Counted from the stretch's first letter, positions 9,099 to 17,322 are shown. The stretch: DNA of 64,000 nt from Solwaraspora sp. WMMD791 (GCF_029581195.1 NZ_CP120737.1:1798001-1862000); one strand, 5' to 3'. Notes: generated by a model not told the origin, from the letters alone. Made by a program: numbers and translations.

Positions 9099-9650
9099 TC
9101 AGTTGGTGCAGAGCGCACTGACCGTGACGTTGTAGACGTGCCAGGAGCCGTCCGGCGCGGAGTACACCTGGCTGGAGTTCGTCGCCCAGTTCGTACAGGC
9201 GACCCCGGCTGCGAGAATGTCGGCTCGAGCGGCCTGGGAACCGTTCTGGATCGCGATGGTCGAGGTGGCACCACCGCCCTGCCGGGTGGCCGAGCGCGCG
9301 ACGGTATACGACGGCAGCGGGGCGGCTACACAGTAGCCGGTGGCTGTCGCCTCGTAGATGTACGCCGAACCGTCGGGCGCGGTGTAAAGGTGTCGCGGCG
9401 CCGGGACCGTGACATTGCTGCAGGTCTCGCCGAGGCTCGCGGCGAGCGAGGTGAGGGCGGCACGGGCGTTGCTGGCCGCGTTCTGCTGCCCGGACGCCGG
9501 GCTCGGTCCCCACCCGGTGGCCGTGGCCGACCGCCACGTGGCGGCCTGCGCCGCCGTAGCCGGGAGCGCGAAGAGTCCCATGGTGGCAGCCAGAGCGACG
9601 ACCATCAGCCGGCGGATCAGTCCGCCCATTCGGCTGTCGGAACCGTTCAT
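9099..9650 (-). CDS. Small secreted protein with two internal repeats
   Basis: 183 aa, ATG preceded by a GAAAGG site nine bases upstream. It has an N-terminal signal peptide (basic start, core LMVVALAATMGLFALPATA, cleavage near AQA-AT). The mature part appears to be a tandem duplication of a module of about 70 residues: both copies have an ARA-type helix, a Cys, then YxAPDGSxxxYxxTxxxxC. Four cysteines in the mature part could form two disulfides. No enzyme motif was recognised. It is expressed divergently from the aldo/keto reductase region. Probably an extracellular structural or binding protein; function unknown. Confidence 0.78.
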   Translation of the reverse strand: MNGSDSRMGGLIRRLMVVALAATMGLFALPATAAQAATWRSATATGWGPSPASGQQNAASNARAALTSLAASLGETCSNVTVPAPRHLYTAPDGSAYIYEATATGYCVAAPLPSYTVARSATRQGGGATSTIAIQNGSQAARADILAAGVACTNWATNSSQVYSAPDGSWHVYNVTVSALCTN

Positions 9651-9764
9651 GTGTTTCTACCTTTCTGACCGGTAATCACCGCGTCAACCCCATAGATCCA
9701 GGACCCTACTGTGACATCCGTCAATGTATTGGAACCTTCGGCAGCCGGACATCGTCCACTTGGG

Positions 9765-9911
9765 TCAGGCCCGCCCGGCGACCTGGCCGATGGTCAGCCG
9801 AGATGCCCGCCCACCAGGGTCACCGCCGATCACCAGCAGGTGACCGAACCGGGTCCGACCGAACCGGGCGGCCGGGATAGTGAAGGCGGTGTTGACTTCG
9901 AGCGTGCTCAA
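9765..9911 (-). CDS. Candidate small protein of 48 aa between two divergent genes
   Basis: A TTG-initiated frame (STLEVNTAFTIPAARFGRTR..., ending IGQVAGRA) runs from 9911 to a TGA at 9765. It is preceded by GAAAGG eight bases before the TTG, and about 80 percent of its third positions are G or C, in line with genuine genes here. The peptide is Gly/Arg-rich with a hydrophobic HLLVIGG stretch; no family was recognised. The opposite-strand frame, which would be an N-terminal extension of the aldo/keto reductase, has poorer codon use. It may be a real small protein or a chance frame. Confidence 0.3.
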   Translation of the reverse strand: MSTLEVNTAFTIPAARFGRTRFGHLLVIGGDPGGRASRLTIGQVAGRA

Positions 9912-9962
9912 AGTGGGAACCTTTCGCCGTACCTGAGATCTCGGCGGAAGGAACGTAGGGCG

Positions 9963-10949
9963 ATGGAGATACGAACCCTCGGCAGTCTCGGACCGGTCAG
10001 CGTCCTCACCCTCGGCGGGGGCGGGCTGGGCCAGGTATGGGGCGTCACCGACCGGGACGAGGCGGTGGCGACCGTACGGGAAGCGGTCGACGCCGGCATC
10101 GACCTGCTCGACGTCGCCCCCGGCTACGGCGACGGCGAAGCGGAACGGGTGGTCGGCGCGGCGTTCGACGGCACACTGCCGGCCGGCGTACGGGTCGTCA
10201 CCAAATGCGGGCTGGGCAACCCGGCCGCCGGTGACGTCGCGGCGCTGCTGGAGAAGTCCCTCGACGACAGCCTGCAGCGGATGAGACTGTCCACCGTCGA
10301 CGTTTTCCTGCTGCACAACCCGATCGTGGCGCAGGCCGCGCCGGGCACCGCCGGGGTGACTTCGGTCGGCCTGTTCACCGAGGCCGTCCGGCCGGCGTTC
10401 GAGGACCTGGTCCGGCGCGGCCGGATCGGCGCGTGGGGCGTCACCGCCGTCGAGGAGCCGGACGTGATCATCCAGGTGTTCGGCGATCAGCCGCCGCCGG
10501 CCGTGGCCCAGTGCGTGACGAACCTGCTGGACTCCCCCGGCGACCTGCTGCGGCCGGACGGCGACGGTTCCCGACCGCGCGACATCCTGTCGGCCGCCGG
10601 CCGGTACGGCGTCGGGGTGATGGGCATCCGCGCGGTCGCGGCCGGCGCGTTCACCGACGCCGTGGACCGGAACCTGCCGTCGGAGCATCCGACGATGGTC
10701 GACTTCCGGCGGGCCGCGCCGCTGCGTGAGCTGGCGGGTGAGCTGGGCGAGTCGGTTGCGTCGCTGGCGCACCGGTACGCGCTGTCGATGCCCGGCGTCG
10801 ACACCGTCGTCCTCGGCGTGAAGAACCGTGCCGAGCTGCGCGAATGCCTCGCGGCGGTGGCCGCAGGCCCACTCCCGGCCGACCTGATGGCGACCATCGA
10901 AGGCCGCGTCGGCACAACGGACCGCGTCGGCGCTCAGATATCCAAGTAG
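9963..10949 (+). CDS. Aldo/keto reductase family oxidoreductase
   Basis: Cytoplasmic NAD(P)H-dependent carbonyl reductase, 328 aa. The ATG at 9963 follows GGCGGAAGGAA with good spacing; the open frame reaches back to 9711, but that part has no coding character. The AKR catalytic tetrad is present: Asp50 and Tyr55 (DVAPGYGDGE), Lys81 (VVTKCG) and His118 (FLLHNP). The C-terminal cofactor loop reads VLGVKNRAELRE. The closest type is the YajO/L-glyceraldehyde-3-phosphate or D-threo-aldose 1-dehydrogenase-like group; the substrate is undetermined. The last 16 bases overlap the convergent kptA gene. Confidence 0.88.
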   Translation: MEIRTLGSLGPVSVLTLGGGGLGQVWGVTDRDEAVATVREAVDAGIDLLDVAPGYGDGEAERVVGAAFDGTLPAGVRVVTKCGLGNPAAGDVAALLEKSLDDSLQRMRLSTVDVFLLHNPIVAQAAPGTAGVTSVGLFTEAVRPAFEDLVRRGRIGAWGVTAVEEPDVIIQVFGDQPPPAVAQCVTNLLDSPGDLLRPDGDGSRPRDILSAAGRYGVGVMGIRAVAAGAFTDAVDRNLPSEHPTMVDFRRAAPLRELAGELGESVASLAHRYALSMPGVDTVVLGVKNRAELRECLAAVAAGPLPADLMATIEGRVGTTDRVGAQISK

Positions 10950-11473
10950 CGGGGCGGCACCGCATCGGTGAGCCACACCCCGTTGGCGCTGCGATAGAAC
11001 AGGTGACCGTCCCGGGCCATCGCCGCCGCGTCGACGGTGAGGACCACCACGCCACCGGCCCGTCGGGCACCCACCCGACGGGCGGTGTCGGTGTCAGCGG
11101 ACAGGTGTACGTGGTGGCGCCGGGCCCGGTGCAGCCCGGTGGCCCGGATCGAGTCGAGCGCGGCGGCGGTGGTGCCGTGGTAGAGCCGCACCGGCGGTGG
11201 CAGTGCGACCAACCCCAGGTCGATCGGGACCGAATGCCCCTGGTTGGCCCGGATCTGCTCGGTGCCCTCGGGGTCGCGGCGCAGCGCGAACCGTTGTTTG
11301 CTGTCCCGCTCGACGACGGTGTCCAGCTCCAGCCGGGTGATCCGCAGCGCGGCGAGCAGGTCCGTCACCCGGACCCAGCCGGCCGGGTCCAGCTCGAGCG
11401 CGAACCGGTCGGGCGCGTGACGCAGCGCCAGCGACATCCGTTTACTCAGTTTGACCAATACCTTGTCGTTCAC
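10934..11473 (-). CDS. kptA: RNA 2'-phosphotransferase (Tpt1/KptA)
   Basis: Transfers an internal RNA 2'-phosphate to NAD+, giving ADP-ribose 1'',2''-cyclic phosphate and nicotinamide; in eukaryotes this is the last step of tRNA splicing, and its bacterial role is unsettled. 179 aa, the usual family length, from the GTG at 11473. That GTG overlaps the TGA of the upstream membrane-protein gene (GTGA), which argues against the longer open frame. Family signatures are intact: LSKRMSLALRH (Arg and His near residues 18-19), IRANQGHS (74-81), YHGT (98-101) and HVHLSAD (121-127) followed by ARRVGARR. It is translationally coupled to the membrane protein, so both are probably under the MerR-type promoter. 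It overlaps the aldo/keto reductase tail on the other strand by 16 bases. Confidence 0.92.
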   Translation of the reverse strand: MNDKVLVKLSKRMSLALRHAPDRFALELDPAGWVRVTDLLAALRITRLELDTVVERDSKQRFALRRDPEGTEQIRANQGHSVPIDLGLVALPPPVRLYHGTTAAALDSIRATGLHRARRHHVHLSADTDTARRVGARRAGGVVVLTVDAAAMARDGHLFYRSANGVWLTDAVPPRYLDI

Positions 11474-12165
11474 ATCTGCATTGTGGCCGGCCGGCGCACG
11501 CGCCCGCACCGGCATTGCCGCCAGCCCAGCATGCCCCACCAGAGCATCACCGGTAGGTGCAGGAGGTAGCCGAACTGTTCCTCCGCCACAGACGGCCCGG
11601 CGGTCCCGGTCGTCCACGGTAGAACCACAGCGGCGGCACCGGACACTGCGACGGCCACCCCGGCGCGACGCAGCCCGGTCGGCAACGCGACGCCGGACGT
11701 TGCCGCCACGGTCGCGGCCACCCAGAGCAGCCCGGCGACGTTGACCAGCCACTTCGCGGTGAGCAGCACACCGTGGGCGACAGCAGCGGCGGCCGGTTCG
11801 CTGGGGTCGGCGGCGAGCTGGGTGACCGCCAGGTTCCCAGCGTCGTGCAGCAGACCGGCGAGGCCGGCACCGGCCAGCAACCCGCCGGCCAGCACGGACA
11901 GGTGTGCTCGGGGACGGTCGGGCCGCGCGGCCAGCACCAGACCGGCGGCGAGCAGGGCGAGCCAGCCGATCACGTCAAAGGCCAGCTCGATCAGATGCAG
12001 CTCGACCCGGGCGTGTACCGCCGCCAGCACGGCGGCCGGATCGGCCGGATTCAGGGTCAGCCCGGATGGCACGGCGATGCCGACACCGGCGAGCATGGCA
12101 AGCAACGACCCCAGCAGCAGTACGCTCGTCAACCGGGCAGCGCAATCACGTTCAACGGCACTCAT
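11470..12165 (-). CDS. Multi-pass membrane protein (DUF4386-like)
   Basis: 231 aa with about six hydrophobic helices (for example LTSVLLLGSLLAMLAGVGIAV, LAFDVIGWLALLAAGLVLA, WLVNVAGLLWVAATVAA). Charged residues are concentrated at the ends, and a Cys/Arg-rich tail (RQCRCGRVRR) follows the last helix. Length and helix spacing are like the DUF4386 family of integral membrane proteins of unknown function. Its ATG lies only about seven bases beyond the -10 element of the promoter described below, so the transcript is nearly leaderless. It is followed by kptA with a four-base overlap. Its function is unknown; context suggests a MerR-controlled response gene. Confidence 0.72.
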   Translation of the reverse strand: MSAVERDCAARLTSVLLLGSLLAMLAGVGIAVPSGLTLNPADPAAVLAAVHARVELHLIELAFDVIGWLALLAAGLVLAARPDRPRAHLSVLAGGLLAGAGLAGLLHDAGNLAVTQLAADPSEPAAAAVAHGVLLTAKWLVNVAGLLWVAATVAATSGVALPTGLRRAGVAVAVSGAAAVVLPWTTGTAGPSVAEEQFGYLLHLPVMLWWGMLGWRQCRCGRVRRPATMQM

Positions 12166-12171
12166 GGCGGC

Positions 12172-12203
12172 ACGCTAGAACTCTGACGCAGGGGCAGAGT
12201 AAA
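12172..12203 (-). promoter_or_regulatory. MerR-type promoter with operator dyad
   Basis: On the minus strand, TTTACT (12198-12203) and TAGCGT (12172-12177) are plausible -35 and -10 boxes separated by 20 bases, the overlong spacer typical of promoters activated by MerR proteins. Between and overlapping them is the dyad ACTCTG (12180-12185) ... CAGAGT (12195-12200). It points at the membrane-protein/kptA operon; the divergent merR-like gene starts 24 bases away on the other side and may be autoregulated from the same site. Confidence 0.6.
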
Positions 12204-12226
12204 CACAGCGAGCAGGAGGCACCGGC

Positions 12227-12982
12227 GTGTGGCGAATCGGTGAGCTGGCGCGCATGGTCGGGGTGTCCGAGCGCACCCTGCGGCACTACGACAAGGTAGG
12301 GCTGCTGCCGCCGGCCGCGACCGACCAGCTGACCGGCTACCGCTGGTACGGTGCGGCCGAGCTGACCCGGCTGGAACGCATCCGTGGCCTGCAACGCCTC
12401 GGGCTGCCGCTGCGCCGGATCGCCGACCTGCTCGACGCCCCCGACGCCCAACTGCGGCAGGCCCTGGCCGAGACCGTGGCGGCGCTGCGCGACGACATCG
12501 CCGCCCGTACGGCGACGATCGCCGCCGCCGAGGACCACCTCACTGGTACGGCGTCGGTGCTGCCGCAGGTCGCCCGGGTCGGTCTCCGCCGGCTGCGGGT
12601 GCGGCACGTACGGGTGGCCGATCCCACCGAGTTGGCGGCGCTGTGTCGACAGCAGCCGCCGACGGTCCTGCTGACCTGGCTACGTTGCCGGCCGGCGACC
12701 CGTTTCCGGGCGGCGGTGACGACCGACGGGCCCGGCGAGCGGCTCGACCTGCCCGCCCGTACGGTGGTCCGGGCCGTCGTGCCGCCGACGACCGGCGTGG
12801 TCCGCGCCGGACTCGACCTGTTCGCCTGGCTGCCCCGCCAGTACCTGACGGTCGCCGGTCCCACGACGGAGGATCAACTGGTCGACGGCGACGGTGCCGC
12901 TGTCACCGTCCTGGAGATCCCGGTCGCGGCCCGCCCGGACCGGCCGACCCTCCCGCACCAGCACGCCCGGCCGGCTCGGTGA
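12227..12982 (+). CDS. MerR-family transcriptional regulator
   Basis: 251 aa, GTG start after an AGGAGGC site. The N-terminal winged helix-turn-helix is canonical: WRIGELARMVGVSERTLRHYDKVGLL, then GYRWYGAAEL and LERIRGLQRLGLPLRRI. A dimerisation coiled coil follows to about residue 115 (ALAETVAALRDDIAARTATIAAAEDHL). The C-terminal 130 residues form an effector domain of GyrI-like length, but without a motif that I can tie to a ligand. Divergently transcribed from the membrane-protein/kptA operon across a MerR-type promoter, it is the likely activator of that operon. Confidence 0.9.
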   Translation: MWRIGELARMVGVSERTLRHYDKVGLLPPAATDQLTGYRWYGAAELTRLERIRGLQRLGLPLRRIADLLDAPDAQLRQALAETVAALRDDIAARTATIAAAEDHLTGTASVLPQVARVGLRRLRVRHVRVADPTELAALCRQQPPTVLLTWLRCRPATRFRAAVTTDGPGERLDLPARTVVRAVVPPTTGVVRAGLDLFAWLPRQYLTVAGPTTEDQLVDGDGAAVTVLEIPVAARPDRPTLPHQHARPAR

Positions 12983-13022
12983 CCGGGGCCGAAGTGTCAG
13001 CCGGGTGTGGTTACCTACCGTC

Positions 13023-13415
13023 ATGCCGCATCCGATCATGTTCGACGACGCCGACCCGCTGCTCGCCGAAGTACGCCGGCTCGCGCTGGCCTTCCCCGAC
13101 GCCGCCGAGAAGATCTCGCATGGGCATCCGGCGTTCTACACCACCAAGGTGTTCGCCTACTACGGCGGCTCGGTGAAGGTCGACGGCGTCTACCAGCAGC
13201 ATGATCACTCCGTGCTGGTGCTGATGGACCCGGACGAGCGGGCGGCGCTGCTGGCCGAGCCACGCTGTTACGCCCCGGCGTACCTGGCCAGCTCCGGCTG
13301 GGTCGGGGTGGACCTGGCCGACGACACCGACTGGGCGGAGATCGGCGAGCTGCTCGACGCCAGCTACCGGCGGACCGCCGGGCCCCGTCGGGTCGCCCAG
13401 CTCGACGCCCGATAG
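13023..13415 (+). CDS. MmcQ/YjbR-family protein
   Basis: 130 aa, ATG at 13023 (a longer frame upstream overlaps the merR-like gene and is unlikely). The sequence shows the MmcQ/YjbR pattern: DPLLAEVRRLALAFPDAAEKISHGHPAFYT, then LVLMDPDERAALLAEP, and a closing GWVGVDL...DWAEIGELLDASYRR. Members have a CyaY-like fold and are loosely annotated as DNA-binding, but the biochemical role is not established. No ribosome site precedes the ATG; a TACCTACCGT stretch just upstream may be a -10 for a leaderless transcript. Confidence 0.85.
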   Translation: MPHPIMFDDADPLLAEVRRLALAFPDAAEKISHGHPAFYTTKVFAYYGGSVKVDGVYQQHDHSVLVLMDPDERAALLAEPRCYAPAYLASSGWVGVDLADDTDWAEIGELLDASYRRTAGPRRVAQLDAR

Positions 13416-13578
13416 GTCGACGGGTCGACAGAACCCCATCCGACAGAACCCGATATCGATCACACAAGCTATCCGGAATTTATCCGATCTCCATCATGGA
13501 CTCCGATCCGTCGTACTGATAGAGGTAGAGGTGGCATTCGACGCACCGCCCCACCATCAGCAGATCGGGGATCCGACA

Positions 13579-14351
13579 ATGCACGAGGTGCACCACATCA
13601 TTCGTACCCTGCGCACCGAGCGCGGACTGTCCCAACAGCAGCTCGGCGCGTTGATTCAGCTCAGCGCATCGTCGATCGGCAGCTACGAGAACGGCCGCCT
13701 GGTCCCGGTGCAGCAGAACGCGAAGATCCTCGACGACGTTCTGGGCAGCGGCGACCGCGTGCAGCGCGCCAGCGCCGAGGCGCGCGGGATGTCCTTCGCC
13801 GGCTTCCTGCGCCCGTGGGCCGAAATGGAGGAGCGGGCCACCCTGCTGCGGTCGTTCCAGCTCGCGGTCGTGCCGGGTCTGTTGCAGACCCGCGAGTACG
13901 CCGAACGGCTGTTGCGCGTCGGCCCGGTCGACGACGTGCCGACCCGGCTGGCGAACCGGCTCACCCGCCAGCAGGTGCTCACCCGCGCCGACGACCCGGC
14001 CGAGTTCATCGCCGTCATCGACCGCAGCGTGCTGCACCGCCAGGTCGGCACGCCGGAGCAGATGGCCGAGCAGCTGCGCGGTCTCGCCGAGGCGGCGGCC
14101 CGCCCCAACGTCTGGGTGCACGTGGTGCCGGGCAGCGCCGACGCCTACCACGGGCTCAACGGCTCGTTCGCTTTGGCGACCGTGGACGATCACGTGTTCG
14201 GCTACGTCGATTCCATTTCGGCGGTGACGTGATCAGCAACCCGGCCGACGTGCAGACATTGGAGCGGTCCTGGGAAGGTGTCCGCAGCTATGCTCTGCCT
14301 GTCGAGGAATCCCACGACATGATCCTGAAAGCGGTGCAGACATGGAGCTGA
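13579..14351 (+). pseudogene. XRE regulator with DUF5753 domain, frameshifted near its end
   Basis: Begins at ATG 13579 after a GGGGA site (GTG 13531 is an alternative). The N-terminal helix-turn-helix (RTLRTERGLSQQQLGALIQLSASSIGSYENGR) and most of the DUF5753 ligand-like domain (LVPGLLQT-type motif read here as VVPGLLQTREYAERLL) are intact. The first frame ends at 14232 with GYVDSISAVT. The missing family C-terminus, GDVISNPADVQTLERSWEG and onwards to AVQTWS, is present in the next frame and ends at 14351. Loss of one base near 14219 explains this. No slippery heptamer is seen, so a mutation or a sequencing error is more likely than programmed shifting. The tail overlaps the DUF397 gene by ten bases, as in intact pairs. 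Confidence 0.75.
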
Positions 14352-14542
14352 GCACCACCCCTCGTTGGCGCAAGTCGACCCGCAGCAACCCGGCTGGCGG
14401 TGACTGTGTCGAGGTCGCCGACAACGTCCCTGGCCGGGTATACGTCCGCGACACCAAGGACCGCGACGGCGGCACCCTGACCTTCGCCCCCGCCGCCTGG
14501 TCCGCCTTCGTCGCCCTGGCCAAGACCACGTCCGTACGCTGA
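14342..14542 (+). CDS. DUF397 protein
   Basis: 66 aa: ELSTTPRWRKSTRSNPAGGDCVEVA, then VYVRDTKDRDGGTLTFAP and AWSAFVAL, the standard DUF397 pattern. These small proteins almost always follow an XRE-DUF5753 regulator in actinomycetes and are thought to work with it, possibly as a toxin-antitoxin-like or developmental regulatory pair (as in the bldB/whiJ-type loci of Streptomyces). Its ATG overlaps the frameshifted end of the regulator, implying that translational coupling existed before the frameshift. Convergent with the kynurenine operon end. Confidence 0.9.
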   Translation: MELSTTPRWRKSTRSNPAGGDCVEVADNVPGRVYVRDTKDRDGGTLTFAPAAWSAFVALAKTTSVR

Positions 14543-14550
14543 CCCGGCCC

Positions 14551-14578
14551 CACCGGCTGTGCGCTGGGTCAGCCGGTG
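14551..14578. terminator. Hairpin between DUF397 gene and end of tryptophan operon
   Basis: Nine-base inverted repeat (caccggctg 14551-14559, cagccggtg 14570-14578) at the point where the plus-strand DUF397 gene and the minus-strand ACMSD gene meet; the right arm overlaps the last codons and stop of ACMSD. Confidence 0.5.
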
Positions 14579-15576
14579 AGGAAGCGGTGGGCGTTGCCGC
14601 CGCGCAGGGCGGCCCGCTGGTCGGCGGTGAGGAAGTCCGCCTTGTCGATCACCGCGCCGATCGGCCGCTCCCCCAGCGGGTACGGGTAGTCGCTGCCCAG
14701 CAGCACCCGGTCGGCACCCATCGTGTCGACCAGCAGCCGCAGCGCCGCCGGGTCGAAGACGACCGAGTCGACGTAGAACCGGTCGACGTAGTGGCTCGGC
14801 GGGTGCTGCGAGCGGCCCCGTACCACGTCGCCCCGGCGGTGCCAGGCGTTGTCGGCGCGGCCCAGCCAGAACGGGAAGCTGCCACCCCCGTGGGCGAAGC
14901 AGATCCGCAGCGTACGGGGCAGCTGGTCGAAGCCGCCGCCGAGGATCAGCGCGAGAATCGACAGGTGGGTTTCGGCGGGCATGCCGGACAGCCAGCGCAC
15001 CATCCACCGGTCCAGCCGTGGCCCGTCGGGCATGTCCCAGGGGTGGACGAAGACGGGTGCGCCGACGTCGGCACAGTGCCGCAGGAAGGCGAGGATGCCG
15101 GCGTCGTCGAGGTCCCGGTCACCGACGTGGTTGCCGATCTCCACCCCGACGTGCCCGGCGGCCAGGCAACGGTCCAATTCGGCGCAGGCGGCGTCCGGGT
15201 CCTGCAACGGCACCTGGCAGAACGGGACCAGCCGGCCGCCACCGGCGGCGGTGACCTCCAGGGTGAGGTCGTTGAAGATCCGGGCCACCTTGATCGCCTG
15301 GTCGGCGGGGCGGTCGTAGGCGAAGAAGACCGGCGTCGGCGAGACCACCTGCACGTCGACCCCGTCTGCGGCCATGTCGGCCAGCCTCGTCGCCGGGTCC
15401 CAGGTCTGCGGGCCGACCGGACGGAACTCCGTCTGGCCCACCATGATCATGGCGGCCCGTTCGGAGTCGACGCGCAGCCACGGCCAGCCGGTCCCGCCGC
15501 ACGCGGCGGCAAGGTCCGGCCAGCCCTTGGGCACCAGGTGGGTGTGGACGTCGATGGTCTGCCCGGCGTCGGTCAC
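14569..15576 (-). CDS. nbaD: 2-amino-3-carboxymuconate-6-semialdehyde decarboxylase (ACMSD)
   Basis: Zn-dependent decarboxylase of the amidohydrolase superfamily, 335 aa (human ACMSD is 336). It converts 2-amino-3-carboxymuconate semialdehyde to 2-aminomuconate semialdehyde and so diverts carbon away from quinolinate. The GTG at 15576 is chosen because the metal site HTH (residues 11-13) follows at the normal distance; the open frame further upstream lies inside the preceding gene. Other hallmarks are FVHPWDMPDG, GMPAETHLSI, CFAHGGGSFPFWLGR and LLGSDYPYPLGE (metal-binding Asp). It is the last gene of the kynurenine operon, eight bases after the dioxygenase that makes its substrate. Confidence 0.95.
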   Translation of the reverse strand: MTDAGQTIDVHTHLVPKGWPDLAAACGGTGWPWLRVDSERAAMIMVGQTEFRPVGPQTWDPATRLADMAADGVDVQVVSPTPVFFAYDRPADQAIKVARIFNDLTLEVTAAGGGRLVPFCQVPLQDPDAACAELDRCLAAGHVGVEIGNHVGDRDLDDAGILAFLRHCADVGAPVFVHPWDMPDGPRLDRWMVRWLSGMPAETHLSILALILGGGFDQLPRTLRICFAHGGGSFPFWLGRADNAWHRRGDVVRGRSQHPPSHYVDRFYVDSVVFDPAALRLLVDTMGADRVLLGSDYPYPLGERPIGAVIDKADFLTADQRAALRGGNAHRFLTG

Positions 15577-15584
15577 GGCGAGGC

Positions 15585-16109
15585 TCAGCCCTTGCCCGGG
15601 TGCAGCGCGCCGCACTTGTCGCAGGTGCGGGCGGCTTCGTCGGCGTAGAAGGCGGTGAAGACCGGTGGCAGGTCGGCAACGATGTCGCGGACCTGCAGCT
15701 CCACCTCGTGCACCAGGTTGCCGCAGTCGAGGCAGTACCACTGGAACTTCTCCAGGGTGCCCTCCTCGCGGACCCGTTCGATGACCACGCCGATCGAGCC
15801 GGCTTCGGGGCGCTGCGGCGAATGCGGTACGTAGCCGGGCAGCACCCACATCTGGCCTTCGCGGATGTGCACGGTCTGCGGGCCGTCGTCGGTCATCAGG
15901 TTGACGTGCATGTTGCCTTTGACCTGGTAGAAGAACTCCTCGTACGGGTCGACGTGGAAGTCGGTGCGCTGGTTGGGGCCGCCGACGACCTGCACGATGA
16001 AGTCGTTGCCGGTGGGGAACATCTGCTTGTTGTTGACCGGCGGCTTGAGCAGATGCTCGTTCTCGCTGATCCAGTTGGGGAAGTTGACCGGTTCGGCGAT
16101 GTCGCTCAC
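15585..16109 (-). CDS. nbaC: 3-hydroxyanthranilate 3,4-dioxygenase
   Basis: Fe(II) cupin dioxygenase that opens the ring of 3-hydroxyanthranilate to 2-amino-3-carboxymuconate semialdehyde. 174 aa, GTG start after GGAAGGAG, overlapping the RidA-like gene by four bases. The iron ligands match the family: His52 and Glu58 ([11 protein letters not shown]) and His96 ([11 protein letters not shown]). Like the Cupriavidus-type bacterial enzyme it keeps a C-terminal rubredoxin-like four-Cys site (YCLDCGN at 126/129 and TCDKCG at 163/166). Confidence 0.96.
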   Translation of the reverse strand: MSDIAEPVNFPNWISENEHLLKPPVNNKQMFPTGNDFIVQVVGGPNQRTDFHVDPYEEFFYQVKGNMHVNLMTDDGPQTVHIREGQMWVLPGYVPHSPQRPEAGSIGVVIERVREEGTLEKFQWYCLDCGNLVHEVELQVRDIVADLPPVFTAFYADEAARTCDKCGALHPGKG

Positions 16110-16546
16110 GGGTGTCGCTCCTTCCGGGTGGGGGCGTCGGCGGGCACGACCGCGACGGCCTGGATCTCGATGAGCAGGTGCGGGTGTGGCAACTGGTGGA
16201 CGGCGACGGTGGTGCGGGTCGGTCCGGTGTGGTCGAAGTGTTCGGCCCAGACCTGGTTGTAGCCGCCGAAGTCGTTCATGTTGACCAGGTACGTGGTGAC
16301 CGAGACCAGGTCGGCGAGGCTGGCACCGGCGGCGGCGAGCAGGTCGGCGATGTTGGCGATCACCGCGCGGGTCTGCTCGCGGATGTCCAGTGTGGTGGTG
16401 CCGAACTCGTCGACGCTGGCACCGGCGATGGTGTTGTCGGGGCGGCGGCTGGAGGTGCCGGAGACGAAGATCAACCCGCCGGCGACCTTGACGTGCGGGA
16501 ACGCCCCGCGCGGGGTGGCCTTGCCGGCGACCAGGTGCGCGGTCAC
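16106..16546 (-). CDS. nbaF: RidA-family 2-aminomuconate deaminase
   Basis: 146 aa member of the RidA/YjgF family. In this pathway such a protein hydrolyses 2-aminomuconate to 4-oxalocrotonate (2-oxo-3-hexenedioate) and ammonia. The GTG at 16546 follows GGAGG at seven bases and overlaps the preceding stop (GTGA). Family features: [22 protein letters not shown] at the start, then [18 protein letters not shown] and [20 protein letters not shown], with the Arg and Glu of the RidA active-site cleft. The deaminase assignment rests on its place between the AMS dehydrogenase, the dioxygenase and the oxalocrotonate decarboxylase. Confidence 0.9.
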   Translation of the reverse strand: MTAHLVAGKATPRGAFPHVKVAGGLIFVSGTSSRRPDNTIAGASVDEFGTTTLDIREQTRAVIANIADLLAAAGASLADLVSVTTYLVNMNDFGGYNQVWAEHFDHTGPTRTTVAVHQLPHPHLLIEIQAVAVVPADAPTRKERHP

Positions 16547-17322
16547 GGCGTACCTCCGGTAGTGGTGAAGGCGGCGGTGCCGAGCCCCTGCACGGTGGCC
16601 CGCACGTGCACGCCGGGGGCCAGCGGCACCGCGGCGGTGGCCGCGCCGGCCAGGAAGATCCAGCCGCCCTGCAGGGCCGGGCCGTGCCGGTCGGCCAAGG
16701 CGATGCCGGCGGCGAGCGCCCGGCGCGGGTCGCCGAGGATGGCCGCCGTCGACCCGGTCTGCACCGTGCGTCCGTCCACCTCCAGCAGTACGCCGAGATT
16801 GTCGACGCCGTCCGGGACCGGCTGCCACGGCCCGACGGTGAACAGGGCGGCCGAGGTGTTGTCGGCGATCACGTCCGGCAGCGAGAAGGTGAAGTTGGCG
16901 TACCGGGAGTCGATGACCTCCAGGGCGGGGGCGACGGCGCGGACCGCGTCGGTGAACGGCATCCCGGGTGTCGGCGGGCGGTCGAGGAGGAAGGCGATCT
17001 CCGGCTCGACCCGGGGGTGGATCAGCCCGGAGATGTCGGCGCTGCCGCCGTCGGGGACCGCGGTGGCGGCGGTGAGCTGGCCGAGGATCGGGGAGTCGAC
17101 GCCGACCTGCGCCATCTTCGCCTTGCTGGTCAGCCCCATTTTCGCGCCGACGAGCCGGTCGCCCCGGCCGGTGCGGCGGGCGATCAGCGCCTGCTGCACC
17201 TGGTACGCGGCGTCGACGCCGACGCTGTGCGCCTCGGCGAGCTGCGGGATCGGGGTGCCGGTGACCGCCGCATCGTCGAGTCGGGCGGCCAGCTCGGCGA
17301 GGTCGACGTCTGTGCTGGTCAC
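16543..17322 (-). CDS. nbaG: 4-oxalocrotonate (2-oxo-3-hexenedioate) decarboxylase
   Basis: 259 aa member of the fumarylacetoacetase-like hydratase/decarboxylase family; metal-dependent, converts 2-oxo-3-hexenedioate to 2-oxopent-4-enoate and CO2. GTG start after GGAGG, overlapping the aldolase gene by four bases. Motifs are [27 protein letters not shown] (metal-binding acidic residues), [12 protein letters not shown] and [12 protein letters not shown] second paralogue in the operon is the hydratase; this copy is assigned as decarboxylase because of its KMGLTS motif and adjacency to the deaminase, but the two roles could be swapped. Confidence 0.85.
   Translation of the reverse strand: MTSTDVDLAELAARLDDAAVTGTPIPQLAEAHSVGVDAAYQVQQALIARRTGRGDRLVGAKMGLTSKAKMAQVGVDSPILGQLTAATAVPDGGSADISGLIHPRVEPEIAFLLDRPPTPGMPFTDAVRAVAPALEVIDSRYANFTFSLPDVIADNTSAALFTVGPWQPVPDGVDNLGVLLEVDGRTVQTGSTAAILGDPRRALAAGIALADRHGPALQGGWIFLAGAATAAVPLAPGVHVRATVQGLGTAAFTTTGGTP

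Noticed and set aside
9711-9962. N-terminal extension of the aldo/keto reductase
   Set aside because: Poor codon use and low-complexity composition; the ATG at 9963 has a ribosome site and matches the family start.
10934-11752. Longer kptA frame starting at 11752
   Set aside because: The extra 93 codons lie within the membrane-protein gene and have no domain; the GTG at 11473 gives the standard family length.
14205-14235. Programmed -1 frameshift in the XRE-DUF5753 gene
   Set aside because: No slippery heptamer or downstream pseudoknot is apparent; a simple indel or base-calling error is more likely.
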